Of a DNA stretch of 64,000 bases, positions 1-8,801 are shown piece after piece. The notes under the pieces were generated by a model. That model searched no databases, was not told where the DNA came from, and saw only the letters and a list, made by a program, of their open reading frames with translations. The stretch is from Aeromicrobium yanjiei (lineage in GTDB: Bacteria; Actinomycetota; Actinomycetes; Propionibacteriales; Nocardioidaceae), in assembly GCF_009649075.1 (NCBI RefSeq), contig NZ_CP045737.1:992001-1056000 (forward strand), read 5' to 3'. The position numbers and the translations under genes are program-made. Every line of letters starts with the position of its first letter. Position 1 is the stretch's first letter.

Positions 1-749
1 GGAGCCATCCGCAGGGCGCCGTCCATCCTGATGGTCTCGCCGTTGAGGTAGTCGTGGTCGACGATCATCGTCACCAGCTTGGCGTACTCGCCGGGCTCGC
101 ACAGGCGCTGCGGGAACGGGATGCCCGCGGCCAGGCCGGCCCGGAACTCCTCGCTGACGGTCGCGAGCATCGGCGTGTTGACGATGCCGGGCGCGATCGT
201 GCAGACCCGGATGCCGTACTGCGCGAGATCGCGGGCGGCCGGCAGGGTCATGCCGACGATGCCGCCCTTGGAGGACGCGTACGCGACCTGGCCGATCTGG
301 CCGTCGTACGCCGCGATCGAGGCGGTGTTGACGATGACGCCGCGCTGTCCGTTCTCGTCCGGCTCGGTCGCGGCGATGGCCTCCGAGGCCAGCGCGAGCA
401 CCGTGAAGCTGCCGACCAGGTTGATCTGGACGATCTTGGCGTACAGGCCGAGGTCGTGGACGCCCTTGCGGCCGAGGATGCGTGCGGACGGGCCGATGCC
501 GGCGCAGTTGACGACCGTGCGCAGCGGCGCGCCCTCGCTCGCCGTGGCGACCGCCGTGCGGACCTGCTGCTCGTCGGTGACGTCGGCGGCGAGGTAGGAC
601 ACGCCGGGCACCTGCGGCGCCTGCTCGATCGCACCCGGGAGGTCGATCGCGTAGACGGTGGCGCCCTTCTCGGCGAGGGCGAGTGCGGTCGCGGCGCCGA
701 GCCCGGAGGCTCCTCCGGTCACGATGGCTGCGGTGTCGTTGAGCTGCAT
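1..749 (-). CDS. SDR family dehydrogenase (3-hydroxyacyl-CoA dehydrogenase type II-like), 3' end cut by window
   Basis: Reads from ATG at 749 leftwards with 249 codons present and no stop before the window edge; the visible C-terminus (DGALRMAP) suggests only one or two codons are missing. The protein shows the NAD(P) Rossmann motif TGGASGLG (residues 11-18), NCAG (91-94 region by family numbering, seen at 81-84) and the catalytic Ser144, Tyr157, Lys161 arrangement (NTAS ... YASSK). Family knowledge: HSD17B10-type SDRs oxidise 3-hydroxyacyl-CoA in beta-oxidation or branched-chain degradation. It is followed on the same strand-side operon by an acyl-CoA dehydrogenase upstream, consistent with one acyl-CoA oxidation unit. 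The exact substrate cannot be read from sequence. Confidence 0.88.
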   Translation of the reverse strand, partial: MQLNDTAAIVTGGASGLGAATALALAEKGATVYAIDLPGAIEQAPQVPGVSYLAADVTDEQQVRTAVATASEGAPLRTVVNCAGIGPSARILGRKGVHDLGLYAKIVQINLVGSFTVLALASEAIAATEPDENGQRGVIVNTASIAAYDGQIGQVAYASSKGGIVGMTLPAARDLAQYGIRVCTIAPGIVNTPMLATVSEEFRAGLAAGIPFPQRLCEPGEYAKLVTMIVDHDYLNGETIRMDGALRMA

Positions 750-786
750 GGTTCTCTTCCTTCAGTGTCGCTGGGGGTGGGTGGGG

Positions 787-1929
787 TCAGCGTGCGAGGT
801 TGCGGCTGATGACGAGGCGCTGGATCTGGTTGGTGCCCTCGAAGATCTGCATGACCTTGGCCTCGCGCATGAAGCGCTCGGCCGGGAAGTCCTTGGTGTA
901 GCCCGCGCCGCCGAGCACCTGCACGGCGTCGGTGGTCACCTTCATCGCGTTGTCGGTGCAGACCATCTTGGCGATCGACGCCTGCCGCGAGTACGGGCGT
1001 CCGGCGTCCTTCAGGCGGGCAGCGGCGAGGTACGTCGCGCGGGCGGACTCGACCGCGGCGGCCATGTCGGCCAGCACGAAGGCGAGGCCCTGGTGGTCGA
1101 TGATCGCGCGGCCGAACGTCTCGCGCTCCTTGGCGTACCGGACCGCGACGTCGAGCGCCTCCTGCGCCAGGCCTGTCGCGACCGCAGCGATGCCGAGACG
1201 GCCGGCGTCGAGCCCGGCCAGCGCGATCGACAGCCCCTGGCCCTCCTCGCCGAGGCGCCGCTCGACCGGGACGCGGACGTCGTCGAACAGCATCGTGGCC
1301 GTCGTGGACGACATCAGCCCCATCTTGCTCTCGGGGGTGTCCGCGCTCAGGCCGGGCGTGTCGGCCGGGACGAGGAAGCAGGAGATCCCGCGCCCGCCGT
1401 CATCGCTGGTGCGCGCCATGACCTTGTAGAAGTCGGCCTTGCCGCCGTGCGTGGTCCACGCCTTGGCGCCGTTGATGACGTAGTCGTCTCCCTCGCGCAC
1501 CGCGCGGGTGCGCATCGCGGCGGGATCGGAGCCGGCGTGGGCCTCGGACAGGCAATACGCGCCCAGCTGCTCACCCGAGAGCATCTCCGGCAGCCACGAC
1601 TCCTTCTGCTGCTGCGTGCCGGCCGTGAACAGGCCGAAGCACGACAGAGCGTGCACGCTGACGCCCACACCCACCGACGCGGACGCGGACGCGATCTCCT
1701 CGAGCGCCTGGAGGTACACCTCGTACGACTGCCCGCCGCCACCGAGCTCCTCGGGATACGGCAGCGACAGCAGGCCCGCACGCCCCAGCGTGCGGAAGAT
1801 CTCGCGGGGGAACTCCGCACGTGCATCGAGATCGGCGATCACCGGCCGCAGGTCCTTCGCGACGATGCTGCGCGTCAGCTCGATCAGGTCGGTGGACTCC
1901 TCGGTCGGCATGAGACGTTCGGCCGGCAT
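787..1929 (-). CDS. Acyl-CoA dehydrogenase
   Basis: A 380-residue flavoprotein of normal family length. It carries the acyl-CoA dehydrogenase signature around residues 125-137 (YCLSEAHAGSDP) and the C-terminal IFEGTNQIQ motif, where Glu364 is the expected catalytic base, as in short-chain/branched-chain acyl-CoA dehydrogenases. The ATG at 1929 has a strong Shine-Dalgarno (GAGGAGG, 5 nt upstream), so I prefer it to the internal Met7. The SDR at 749 follows after 37 nt, probably in the same operon. A TetR-type regulator is divergently transcribed, so control by an acyl-CoA-like ligand is likely but inferred. Confidence 0.93.
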   Translation of the reverse strand: MPAERLMPTEESTDLIELTRSIVAKDLRPVIADLDARAEFPREIFRTLGRAGLLSLPYPEELGGGGQSYEVYLQALEEIASASASVGVGVSVHALSCFGLFTAGTQQQKESWLPEMLSGEQLGAYCLSEAHAGSDPAAMRTRAVREGDDYVINGAKAWTTHGGKADFYKVMARTSDDGGRGISCFLVPADTPGLSADTPESKMGLMSSTTATMLFDDVRVPVERRLGEEGQGLSIALAGLDAGRLGIAAVATGLAQEALDVAVRYAKERETFGRAIIDHQGLAFVLADMAAAVESARATYLAAARLKDAGRPYSRQASIAKMVCTDNAMKVTTDAVQVLGGAGYTKDFPAERFMREAKVMQIFEGTNQIQRLVISRNLAR

Positions 1930-1948
1930 GTTCCCTCCTCAGTGGGTC

Positions 1949-1988
1949 AGTACCAGGCACAGTACCGGAGGATCATCTCTGGTACCGT
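1949..1988. promoter_or_regulatory. Divergent control region with three GGTACYG half-sites and a leaderless -10
   Basis: The 66-nt gap between the acyl-CoA dehydrogenase and the tetR gene holds three related half-sites: GGTACTG twice on the minus strand (around 1948-1954 and 1960-1967) and GGTACCG once on the plus strand (1981-1987). TACCGT at 1983-1988 lies 7 nt before the tetR ATG, so tetR is probably leaderless and the regulator may bind its own -10. The operator role is inferred from position and repetition. Confidence 0.45.
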
Positions 1989-1995
1989 CCGGGGC

Positions 1996-2574
1996 ATGGC
2001 TCAGCGAACCGCGACGGCGCGCACGTCCGCGCTGCTCGACGAGCTCGTCCCGGTGATCCTCGCCGAGGGATTCCTCGACCTGAGCATGGCCGACGTGGCC
2101 CGGCGCCTGCGCTGCTCGAAGAGCACCCTGTACGGCATCGCCGCCAGCAAGGAGCAGCTGCTCGTCACGGTGGTGCGGACGTTCTTCCGCGGGGCGACCG
2201 AGCGGGTCGAGCGGGCCGTCGCGGACGCCGGCACGCCCATGGACCGCATCGGGGTCTACCTCGAGGCGATCTCGGTCGAGCTCGCACCCGCGTCGCCGCA
2301 GTTCTTCGCCGACGTCGACGCGTTCGAGCCCGCGCGGGAGATCTACCGCGACAACACCCGCGCCGCGGCCCGCCGCGTGCAGGAGCTGGTCCAGCAGGCC
2401 GATCCGTCGGCGGACGCGCGCTTCATCGGTGCCGTGGCCGGGCAGGTCATGGAGTCGATCCACCGGGGTGACATCCGGGCCTCGACCGGCCTCGACGACT
2501 CTGCGGCCTACCGCTCCCTCGCCGAGCTGATCGTCGCGGGGCTGTTCGGGGGCGGTGCGCTCGCGTCCACGTGA
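1996..2574 (+). CDS. TetR family transcriptional regulator
   Basis: A 192-residue protein with an N-terminal helix-turn-helix (roughly residues 28-55, including MADVARRLRCSKSTLYG) and a ligand-binding C-terminal half, the usual TetR layout. ATG at 1996 is chosen because homologous sequence begins there and a -10-like TACCGT lies exactly 7 nt upstream, the spacing of leaderless actinobacterial genes. It is divergent from the acyl-CoA dehydrogenase/SDR pair and most likely represses it. Its ligand is unknown. Confidence 0.9.
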   Translation: MAQRTATARTSALLDELVPVILAEGFLDLSMADVARRLRCSKSTLYGIAASKEQLLVTVVRTFFRGATERVERAVADAGTPMDRIGVYLEAISVELAPASPQFFADVDAFEPAREIYRDNTRAAARRVQELVQQADPSADARFIGAVAGQVMESIHRGDIRASTGLDDSAAYRSLAELIVAGLFGGGALAST

Positions 2575-2612
2575 GCCCAGCCGGTGGACGCGGGCGCACC
2601 GCCGCAGGGGGC

Positions 2613-3545
2613 TCAGGGGCTGAGGACGTCCCGCATCGGCGGGCGCTGGACCGTGGTGGTCGTGCGCTCGCCCATGCGCATCTCGGTGCCCTCGCGGTGG
2701 AACACGACCGCGGTGCTCTCGACGGACTCCCGCACCCCGGGTGCGGTGCGGAGGTCGAAGGCGGCCTGCACGTGCTGGGCCATCGCGCTGAGCGCCGCGA
2801 GGTCCTGGTGGCGGTGCCGCCGCAGGCCGAGGTCGACCTGGGCCATCGCCGAGAGGCCGTGCTCGCGCAGGACGTCGATCATGAGCCCGATGTCGACGCC
2901 GTAGTCCGAGACGAACGGGATCGTGAGCAGGGCGTCGGCGCGGAACGCGCACTCGCCCGCGAGCGGCTGGACGAACCCTGACAGCAGGGGAGTGCGGTCC
3001 AGGATGAGTGGCCGCGCGACGAGCTCGGTGACCCGGCCGCCGCCCGACGAGCGTGGCGGGCCGGACGACCACGGGCGGTCGTAGAACGCCTTGACGAAGA
3101 CGAGGTCGTCCTCGAGAAGGAGGGGGCCGAGCAGGCCGATCACGAAGTCGGCGGTGAACTCCTGGACGTCGGCGTCCAGGTAGATGCCGATGTCGCCGGT
3201 CATGACCGCGAGGGCCTTCCACATCGCCTCGCCCTTGCCCGGGCGGCTGCCCACGTGCGGGACGACCTCGTCGACGTGGAACACCGTCGCCCCGGCCTCT
3301 GCCGCGATGTCGGCGGTGGCATCGGTCGAGTGGGAGTCGATCACGATGATCTCGTCGACGAGCGGCACGCGGTCCATCAGCTCCGAGCGCAGCGTCGTCA
3401 CGATCGCCCCCACGGTGGCTGCCTCGTCGCGTGCGGGGATGAGGACGCTGACGCGGGTGTCCCGCTTCGCGGCGACGAGCGCGGCCGGGTCGAACTGGTC
3501 GAAGCGGTACGTGTGGGTGTCGAACCACGCCGCCGCGTCACGCAA
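2613..3545 (-). CDS. gpgS: Glucosyl-3-phosphoglycerate synthase
   Basis: A GT-A fold family 81 glycosyltransferase of about 310 residues. It has the nucleotide-sugar binding start VSVLIPARDE (residues 32-41), the metal-binding DADV (124-127) and the LRRHRHQDL segment that in GpgS supplies the catalytic-loop histidine. Family role: it transfers glucose from an NDP-glucose to 3-phosphoglycerate, the first step of methylglucose lipopolysaccharide or glucosylglycerate synthesis. The start is best placed at TTG 3545, overlapping the end of the folP-like gene by 8 nt (translational coupling); no ATG or GTG is available in frame before the conserved N-terminus. The folP2-gpgS pairing matches Mycobacterium. 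Confidence 0.88.
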   Translation of the reverse strand: MRDAAAWFDTHTYRFDQFDPAALVAAKRDTRVSVLIPARDEAATVGAIVTTLRSELMDRVPLVDEIIVIDSHSTDATADIAAEAGATVFHVDEVVPHVGSRPGKGEAMWKALAVMTGDIGIYLDADVQEFTADFVIGLLGPLLLEDDLVFVKAFYDRPWSSGPPRSSGGGRVTELVARPLILDRTPLLSGFVQPLAGECAFRADALLTIPFVSDYGVDIGLMIDVLREHGLSAMAQVDLGLRRHRHQDLAALSAMAQHVQAAFDLRTAPGVRESVESTAVVFHREGTEMRMGERTTTTVQRPPMRDVLSP

Positions 3546-4407
3546 GGCCGCGCACCGCCCGGGCCGGGGGTCGGTCCCCGCGGATGCTCGCCACCATCTC
3601 GAGCACCCGCAGAGTGCCCGGGACGTCGTGGGCGCGGAACGCCGCCGCACCGGCCGCCGCGGCGAGGGCCGTCGCCGCGAGGGTGCCCTCGCGGCGCTGG
3701 TCGACCGGCTGCCCCAGCGTCTCGCCGATGAAGTCCTTGTTGGACAGCGCCATGAGCACGGGCCACCCGGTGGCGACGAGCTCGTCGACGCGGCGCAGCA
3801 GCTCCAGGCCGTGCCACGTGTTCTTGCCGAAGTCGTGCGTGGGATCGATCAGGACGCCCTCACGCGGCACGCCTCGCGCGACCAGCGCCTCAGCCGCTCG
3901 GGTGGTCTGGTCGATCACGTCACGGACCACGTCGTCGTAGTGGATGCGGTGCGGACGCGTGCGCGGCACCGCGCCACCGGTGTGCGAGCACACGAAACCG
4001 AGCGAGAACTCGGCGGCGACGTCGGCGAGCCCCGCGTCGGCGCCTGCCCAGGTGTCGTTGATGAGGTCGGCGCCGGCCTCCGCGCACCGGCGGCCGACCT
4101 CGGCGCGCCACGTGTCGATGCTGAGGACCGCGTCGGGGAACTCCTCACGCACCGCGGCCAGGAACGGCACCGTGCGCCGGATCTCCTCCGTGACGTCGAC
4201 CTCGGACCCCGGGCCGGCCTTCACGCCGCCGACGTCGATGATGTCGGCGCCGGCGGCGATCGCGGCCCGCACGGCGTCCCGGGCCGCCCCGTCGGCGTAC
4301 GTCGCACCCTTGTCGAAGAACGAGTCGGGCGTGCGGTTGACGATCGCCATCACCAGCGCACGGTCACGACGGACCCGCCGGCCGCGAAAGACCAGGTCGA
4401 CGGTCAC
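3538..4407 (-). CDS. folP: Dihydropteroate synthase paralogue (FolP2 type)
   Basis: A 289-residue TIM-barrel protein with GTG start at 4407, 14 nt after the pepN stop. The N-terminal loop reads MAIVNRTPDSFFDKG, where canonical FolP has a variant of LNVTPDSFSDGG; this version is typical of the actinobacterial FolP2 branch. Further pterin-site landmarks are DIIDVGG, LSIDTWRAEV and DLINDTW. Family knowledge: the M. leprae/M. tuberculosis FolP2 proteins have been reported to lack measurable dihydropteroate synthase activity, so folate synthesis should not be assumed. Coupling to gpgS suggests a role connected to that pathway, which is inference. Confidence 0.85.
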   Translation of the reverse strand: MTVDLVFRGRRVRRDRALVMAIVNRTPDSFFDKGATYADGAARDAVRAAIAAGADIIDVGGVKAGPGSEVDVTEEIRRTVPFLAAVREEFPDAVLSIDTWRAEVGRRCAEAGADLINDTWAGADAGLADVAAEFSLGFVCSHTGGAVPRTRPHRIHYDDVVRDVIDQTTRAAEALVARGVPREGVLIDPTHDFGKNTWHGLELLRRVDELVATGWPVLMALSNKDFIGETLGQPVDQRREGTLAATALAAAAGAAAFRAHDVPGTLRVLEMVASIRGDRPPARAVRGLA

Positions 4408-4420
4408 GGGGCCCCGCCGG

Positions 4421-6940
4421 TCAGGACGCGGCCTGTGCCTTGAGGGCGCGAGCGAGGTCGTCGCGGCCCTCGGACACGTAGCGGACGGCCGCGGCGTTGG
4501 CCTGGGTCGAGGAGAGCCAGGCGTCGACCTTGTCGAGGGTCGTCTGCGACGGGTTCGCGAGCGGGAACAGATAGACCAGGGCGACCTGGCCGATCCAGAC
4601 GCCGAGGTCGTCGACGATCGTCGAGGCCATCTCGAGATAGCGGTCGACGAACGGCTCGAGCACGTCGGCCTGGCCCGAGACCTGGAACGCGACCGCCGTC
4701 TGGCGCCGGGTCTCGTTGGGCGTCGACGGATCGACCGCCGCGGCCTGCCACGCGGCCTCCTTGGCCTCGGCCAGCGGGCGGATCGCCCGGGCCGCGGCCG
4801 CCCGCTCCTTGCCCGAGATCGTGTTGTCGGACTCGAGGGTCGCATCGATCTCGGTCTCGTCGGCCTCGCCGAGGCGGGCCAAGGCCGTGATGAGCGTCCA
4901 GCGCAGGTCGGTGTCCAGCGTCAGCCCCTCGAGCGAGCCGTCGAGCAGCTCGCGCAGGAACGTCGGGCTCGACGCCGCGGAGGCGTACGCGCGCACGAGC
5001 GCCAGCTGGTGGTCGCTGCCGGGCTCGGCGGCGTCGACGAGCGACCGGAGGCCGGACTCCCAGCGGGCCTGGAGCTCGGGGCGCGCATCGTCCGCGGTGT
5101 AGAGGTTGACCGCGCTGTTGCCCTGGCGCAGCAGGGAGCTGACGGCGGTCAGATCGGTCTCGGAGCCGACGCCGGCGAGGACGAGGGTGACGAAGTCGGC
5201 TCCGGAGAGCTCGGCGTCGCGGGTCATGTCCCACGCCGATCCCCAGCACAGTGCACGGGGGAGCGACTCCTCGAAGGTCGCGATGCTGTCGACGAGGGTT
5301 GCGAACGAGCGCTCGTCGAGACGGATCTTGGCGTAGGTCAGGTCGTCGTCGTTGAGCAGCACCAGGTCGGGCTGGCTGCGGCCGATGAGCTCGGGGATCT
5401 CGGTGGACGCACCGCGGATGTCGGTCTCGACCCGCTCGGTGCGCACGAGCTTGCCGTCGACGCGGTCGTACAGGCCGATCGCGATGCGGTGGCGGCGCAG
5501 CGTCGGGTACGCCTCGATCGCGGTCTGCTCGACCGAGAACGACGTGAAGGCGCCCGCGTCGTCGGTGTCGAACGCCGCGCGGAGCGTGTTGACCCCGGAG
5601 GTCTGCAGCCACTCCTTGCTCCAGTCGCCGAGCTCGCGGCCCGAGGCCTGCTCGAGCTCGACCAGCAGGTCCGACAGCTGGGTGTTGCCGTAGGCGTGCT
5701 TGTCGAAGTAGGCGCGCAGACCCGCGAAGAAGTCCTTCTCACCGACCCAGGCGACGAGCTGCTTGAGCGCGGAGGCGCCCTTGGCGTACGTGATGCCGTC
5801 GAAGTTGGCCTCGACCGCGTGCAGGTCGTAGTTGTCGGCCGCGATCGGGTGGGTCGAGGGCAGCTGGTCCTGGCGGTAGGCCCAGTTCTTGCGGGCGTTG
5901 GTGAAGCTCGTCCACGCATCGGTGAAGCGGGTCGCGTTGGTGGAGGCGTGCGAGGCCGCGAACTCCGCGAACGACTCGTTGAGCCACAGGTCGTCCCACC
6001 ACTTCATGGTCACGAGATCGCCGAACCACATGTGGGCCATCTCGTGCAGGATCGTGTTGGCGCGGCTCTCGTACGCTGCGACGGTCTGGCGGCTGCGGAA
6101 GATCATCTCGTCGCGGAACGTCACCGCGCCGGCGTTCTCCATCGCGCCCATGTTGTACTCCGGCACGAACAGCTGGTCGTACTTGCCGAACGGGTACGCC
6201 ATCTCGAACGCGCCCTCGAAGAACTCGAAGCCCTGCTTCGTGATGAGGAAGATGTCGTCGGCGTCGAGGTGCTCGCGGACCGACTGGCGGCAGAAGATGC
6301 CGAGCGGGATCTCGCCGTACGGCCCGGAGTAGGAGTCGGTGACCGAGACGTACTCGCCCGCGATGAGGGCCGTGATGTACGTCGACATGCGCTTGGTCGG
6401 TGCGAAGTGCCACGTGGAGACGCCGTCGGCGCCGGCCTCGGGCTCCGGGGTGGGGGAGTTGGACACGACGGCCCAGTGCGACGGGGCGGTGACGTGGAAG
6501 ACGAACGTCGCCTTGAGGTCGGGCTGCTCGAACGTCGCGAACACGCGGCGGGCGTCCGGCACCTCGAACTGGGTGTAGAGGTAGACCAGCCCGTCGACGG
6601 GGTCGACGAAGCGGTGCAGTCCCTCGCCCGAGTGCGAGTAGGCCATCGTCGCGTCCACGACCAGGGTGTTGGTCTCCTGCAGGCCGTCCAGCGGGATGCG
6701 GCTGTCGGCGTAGACCGAGGGGTCGACCGGCTCGCCGTTCAGGGTGATCGAGGAGATCTCGGCGTCCACGAGGTCGACGAACGTCGAGGCGCCCGGGGTC
6801 GCGCCGAACGTGATCGTCGTCACGGAGCCGAAGCGGCTCTCGGAGTCGAGGGTGAGGTCGAGCTGGACGTCGTACGTCTCGGTGGAGACGGTCGAGGCGC
6901 GCTCGCTGGCTTCTTCGCGGGTGAGATTCGTACCAGGCAT
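4421..6940 (-). CDS. pepN: Aminopeptidase N (M1 family zinc metallopeptidase)
   Basis: An 839-residue cytosolic aminopeptidase. GAMEN at 265-269 is the exopeptidase motif, HEMAH at 299-303 plus Glu322 (NESFAE) gives the HExxH-x18-E zinc site, and a C-terminal ERAP1-like helical domain follows (about 530-820). The enzyme removes N-terminal residues from peptides, including products of Clp-type proteolysis. ATG 6940 fits the family N-terminus. The gene heads a minus-strand run pepN-folP2-gpgS and is divergent from the ligase at 7013. In M. tuberculosis pepN also sits beside the Rv2466c-rpiB group. Confidence 0.97.
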   Translation of the reverse strand: MPGTNLTREEASERASTVSTETYDVQLDLTLDSESRFGSVTTITFGATPGASTFVDLVDAEISSITLNGEPVDPSVYADSRIPLDGLQETNTLVVDATMAYSHSGEGLHRFVDPVDGLVYLYTQFEVPDARRVFATFEQPDLKATFVFHVTAPSHWAVVSNSPTPEPEAGADGVSTWHFAPTKRMSTYITALIAGEYVSVTDSYSGPYGEIPLGIFCRQSVREHLDADDIFLITKQGFEFFEGAFEMAYPFGKYDQLFVPEYNMGAMENAGAVTFRDEMIFRSRQTVAAYESRANTILHEMAHMWFGDLVTMKWWDDLWLNESFAEFAASHASTNATRFTDAWTSFTNARKNWAYRQDQLPSTHPIAADNYDLHAVEANFDGITYAKGASALKQLVAWVGEKDFFAGLRAYFDKHAYGNTQLSDLLVELEQASGRELGDWSKEWLQTSGVNTLRAAFDTDDAGAFTSFSVEQTAIEAYPTLRRHRIAIGLYDRVDGKLVRTERVETDIRGASTEIPELIGRSQPDLVLLNDDDLTYAKIRLDERSFATLVDSIATFEESLPRALCWGSAWDMTRDAELSGADFVTLVLAGVGSETDLTAVSSLLRQGNSAVNLYTADDARPELQARWESGLRSLVDAAEPGSDHQLALVRAYASAASSPTFLRELLDGSLEGLTLDTDLRWTLITALARLGEADETEIDATLESDNTISGKERAAAARAIRPLAEAKEAAWQAAAVDPSTPNETRRQTAVAFQVSGQADVLEPFVDRYLEMASTIVDDLGVWIGQVALVYLFPLANPSQTTLDKVDAWLSSTQANAAAVRYVSEGRDDLARALKAQAAS

Positions 6941-7012
6941 GTGACCATGCTTTCACGGGTCCCGGCCCCCGACGAGTCGGGTGGACCGGCCGGGGTCGGG
7001 CAGGATGGTGCC

Positions 7013-8161
7013 ATGCAGATTCCGTTCGCAGCCTCCGAACGATCGACCGTCGGGATCGAGTGGGAGCTCGCCCTGGTCGACTCCGACTCCGGTGACCTGC
7101 GCCAGGTCGCGCAGACGGTGCTCGACGCGGTCGCCCCCGAGGGCGCCGATCAGCACCCGCACATCCGCCAGGAGCTGTTGCTCAACACCGTCGAGGTGGT
7201 CTCCGGCGTGTGCCGGACGGTCGGCGAGGCGGGCGCCGACCTGCAGCGCGCGATCGACGAGATCCGTGAGGTGACCGATCCGCTGCGCGTCGAGCTCATG
7301 TGCGCCGGCACGCACCCGTTCGCGAACTGGACCCATCAAAAGGTCACCGACAAGGAGCGCTACGCGACCCTCATCGACCGTACGCAGTGGTGGGGCCGGC
7401 AGATGCTGATCTACGGCGTGCACGTGCACGTGGGCATCGAGGACCGCGACAAGGTGCTGCCGATCAGCCGGGCGATGCTGACCTACTACGGCCACCTCCA
7501 GGCGCTCAGCGCCTCGTCGCCGTTCTGGGGCGGCAAGGAGACGGGGTACGCCTCGAACCGCGCGCTGATGTTCCAGCAGCTGCCGACCGCCGGGCTGCCG
7601 TTCCAGTTCGAGGAGTGGGGCCAGCTCGAGGGCTACGTCGAGGACATGCTGCACACCGGCGTCATCGACGTGTTCGACGAGATCCGGTGGGACCTGCGGC
7701 CGTCCCCCAAGTTCGGCACGCTGGAGGTGCGCGTGTGCGACGGCATCCCGACGATGTCGGAGCTGCTGAGCATCTCGGCGCTGACCCACTGCCTGGTCGA
7801 GCACTTCTCGTCCGAGCTCGACGCCGGACGCGAGCTGCCGACCATCCCGCCGTGGTTCGCGCAGGAGAACAAGTGGCGCTCGGCCCGTTACGGCATGGAC
7901 GCGATCCTCATCCTCGACAAGCACGCCGAGGAGGACCTCATCACGACCGACCTGCACCGCCTGCTCGACACGCTCGAGCCCGTGGCCGAGCGCCTCGGCT
8001 GCGTCGAGGAGCTCGGCGGGATCCACGACGTCGTCGCCGGCGGGGCCTCCTACCAGCGCCAGCGCCGGGTCGCGGCGCTCAACGGCGGAGAGCTCGACGC
8101 GGTGGTGGGCTCGCTGGTCGAGGAAATGCGCGCGGGCCGTCCGGTGTTGCATCCGTCATGA
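7013..8161 (+). CDS. Carboxylate-amine ligase / glutamate-cysteine ligase family 2 (YbdK-like)
   Basis: A 382-residue GCS2-family protein. Landmarks are the N-terminal [11 protein letters not shown] (acidic metal/ATP-site residues), the central [10 protein letters not shown] segment and the C-terminal ASYQRQR. The family includes YbdK-like weak glutamate-cysteine ligases, EgtA and other carboxylate-amine ligases, so the true substrate pair is uncertain. Its stop overlaps the start of the thioredoxin-fold protein (ATGA at 8158-8161), suggesting a shared thiol-related role. ATG 7013 lies 6 nt after a CAGGAT -10-like hexamer, so the mRNA may be leaderless. Confidence 0.87.
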   Translation: MQIPFAASERSTVGIEWELALVDSDSGDLRQVAQTVLDAVAPEGADQHPHIRQELLLNTVEVVSGVCRTVGEAGADLQRAIDEIREVTDPLRVELMCAGTHPFANWTHQKVTDKERYATLIDRTQWWGRQMLIYGVHVHVGIEDRDKVLPISRAMLTYYGHLQALSASSPFWGGKETGYASNRALMFQQLPTAGLPFQFEEWGQLEGYVEDMLHTGVIDVFDEIRWDLRPSPKFGTLEVRVCDGIPTMSELLSISALTHCLVEHFSSELDAGRELPTIPPWFAQENKWRSARYGMDAILILDKHAEEDLITTDLHRLLDTLEPVAERLGCVEELGGIHDVVAGGASYQRQRRVAALNGGELDAVVGSLVEEMRAGRPVLHPS

Positions 8162-8799
8162 CCTCCACCGACACCGCCACCGCGCCCGCCGACACCGATC
8201 TGGAGAACGTCGACTTCTGGTTCGACCCGTTGTGCCCGTTCGCCTGGATCACCTCCCGCTGGATGCTCGAGGTGGAGAAGGTCCGCCCGGTCCACACGAC
8301 GTTCCACGTCATGAGCCTGTCGGTGCTCAACGCCGACAAGGACGTGCCGGAGGATTACAAGGAGATGCTCGAGCGCGGCTGGGGCCCGGTCCGCATCGCG
8401 ATCGCGGTCGAGCAGCAGCACGGCACCGAGGCGCTGCGCCCGTTCTACACCGCGATCGGCACCCGCAAGCACAACCAGGACCGCGAGTTCGACAAGGAGA
8501 TGTACGTCGAGGCGCTGGCCGAGGCCGGCCTGCCGACCGAGCTCGCCGCTGCCGCCGACGACGCGTCCCTCGATGACGCCGTCCGCGCATCGCACCAGGG
8601 CGGCATCGAGCGCGTCGGCGAGGAGGTCGGCACGCCCGTGATCGCCCTCGGAGGCGTGTCGTTCTTCGGCCCGGTCCTGCAGAGCATCCCCAAGGGCGAG
8701 ACCGCCGGCACGGTCTTCGACGGCGCTCGCGCGCTCGCCTCGTTCCCGGACTTCTTCGAGCTCAAGCGCTCGCGCACGGGCGAGCTGTCGTTCGACTGA
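8158..8799 (+). CDS. DsbA/thioredoxin-fold protein, Rv2466c (mycothiol-dependent nitroreductase) family
   Basis: A 213-residue protein beginning with the family segment [16 protein letters not shown] (residues 20-35) and ending with [11 protein letters not shown]; the VGTPV cis-Pro region is at about 160. In the M. tuberculosis homologue the active site is, as I recall, a CPWC mycothiol-dependent redox pair. Here it reads Cys26-Pro-Phe-Ala29, so the resolving cysteine is absent and only a monothiol mechanism is possible. It is translationally coupled to the GCL-like gene. Family assignment is strong; the nitroreductase activity is inherited annotation only. Confidence 0.88.
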   Translation: MTSTDTATAPADTDLENVDFWFDPLCPFAWITSRWMLEVEKVRPVHTTFHVMSLSVLNADKDVPEDYKEMLERGWGPVRIAIAVEQQHGTEALRPFYTAIGTRKHNQDREFDKEMYVEALAEAGLPTELAAAADDASLDDAVRASHQGGIERVGEEVGTPVIALGGVSFFGPVLQSIPKGETAGTVFDGARALASFPDFFELKRSRTGELSFD

Positions 8800-8801
8800 G
8801 C

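Noticed and set aside
3944-7012. Very long plus-strand open frame (over 1,000 codons) antisense to folP and pepN
   Set aside because: Low-complexity Arg/Ala/Asp/Val-rich translation typical of the complementary frame of GC-rich genes; only the part from ATG 7013 (the ligase) matches a protein family.
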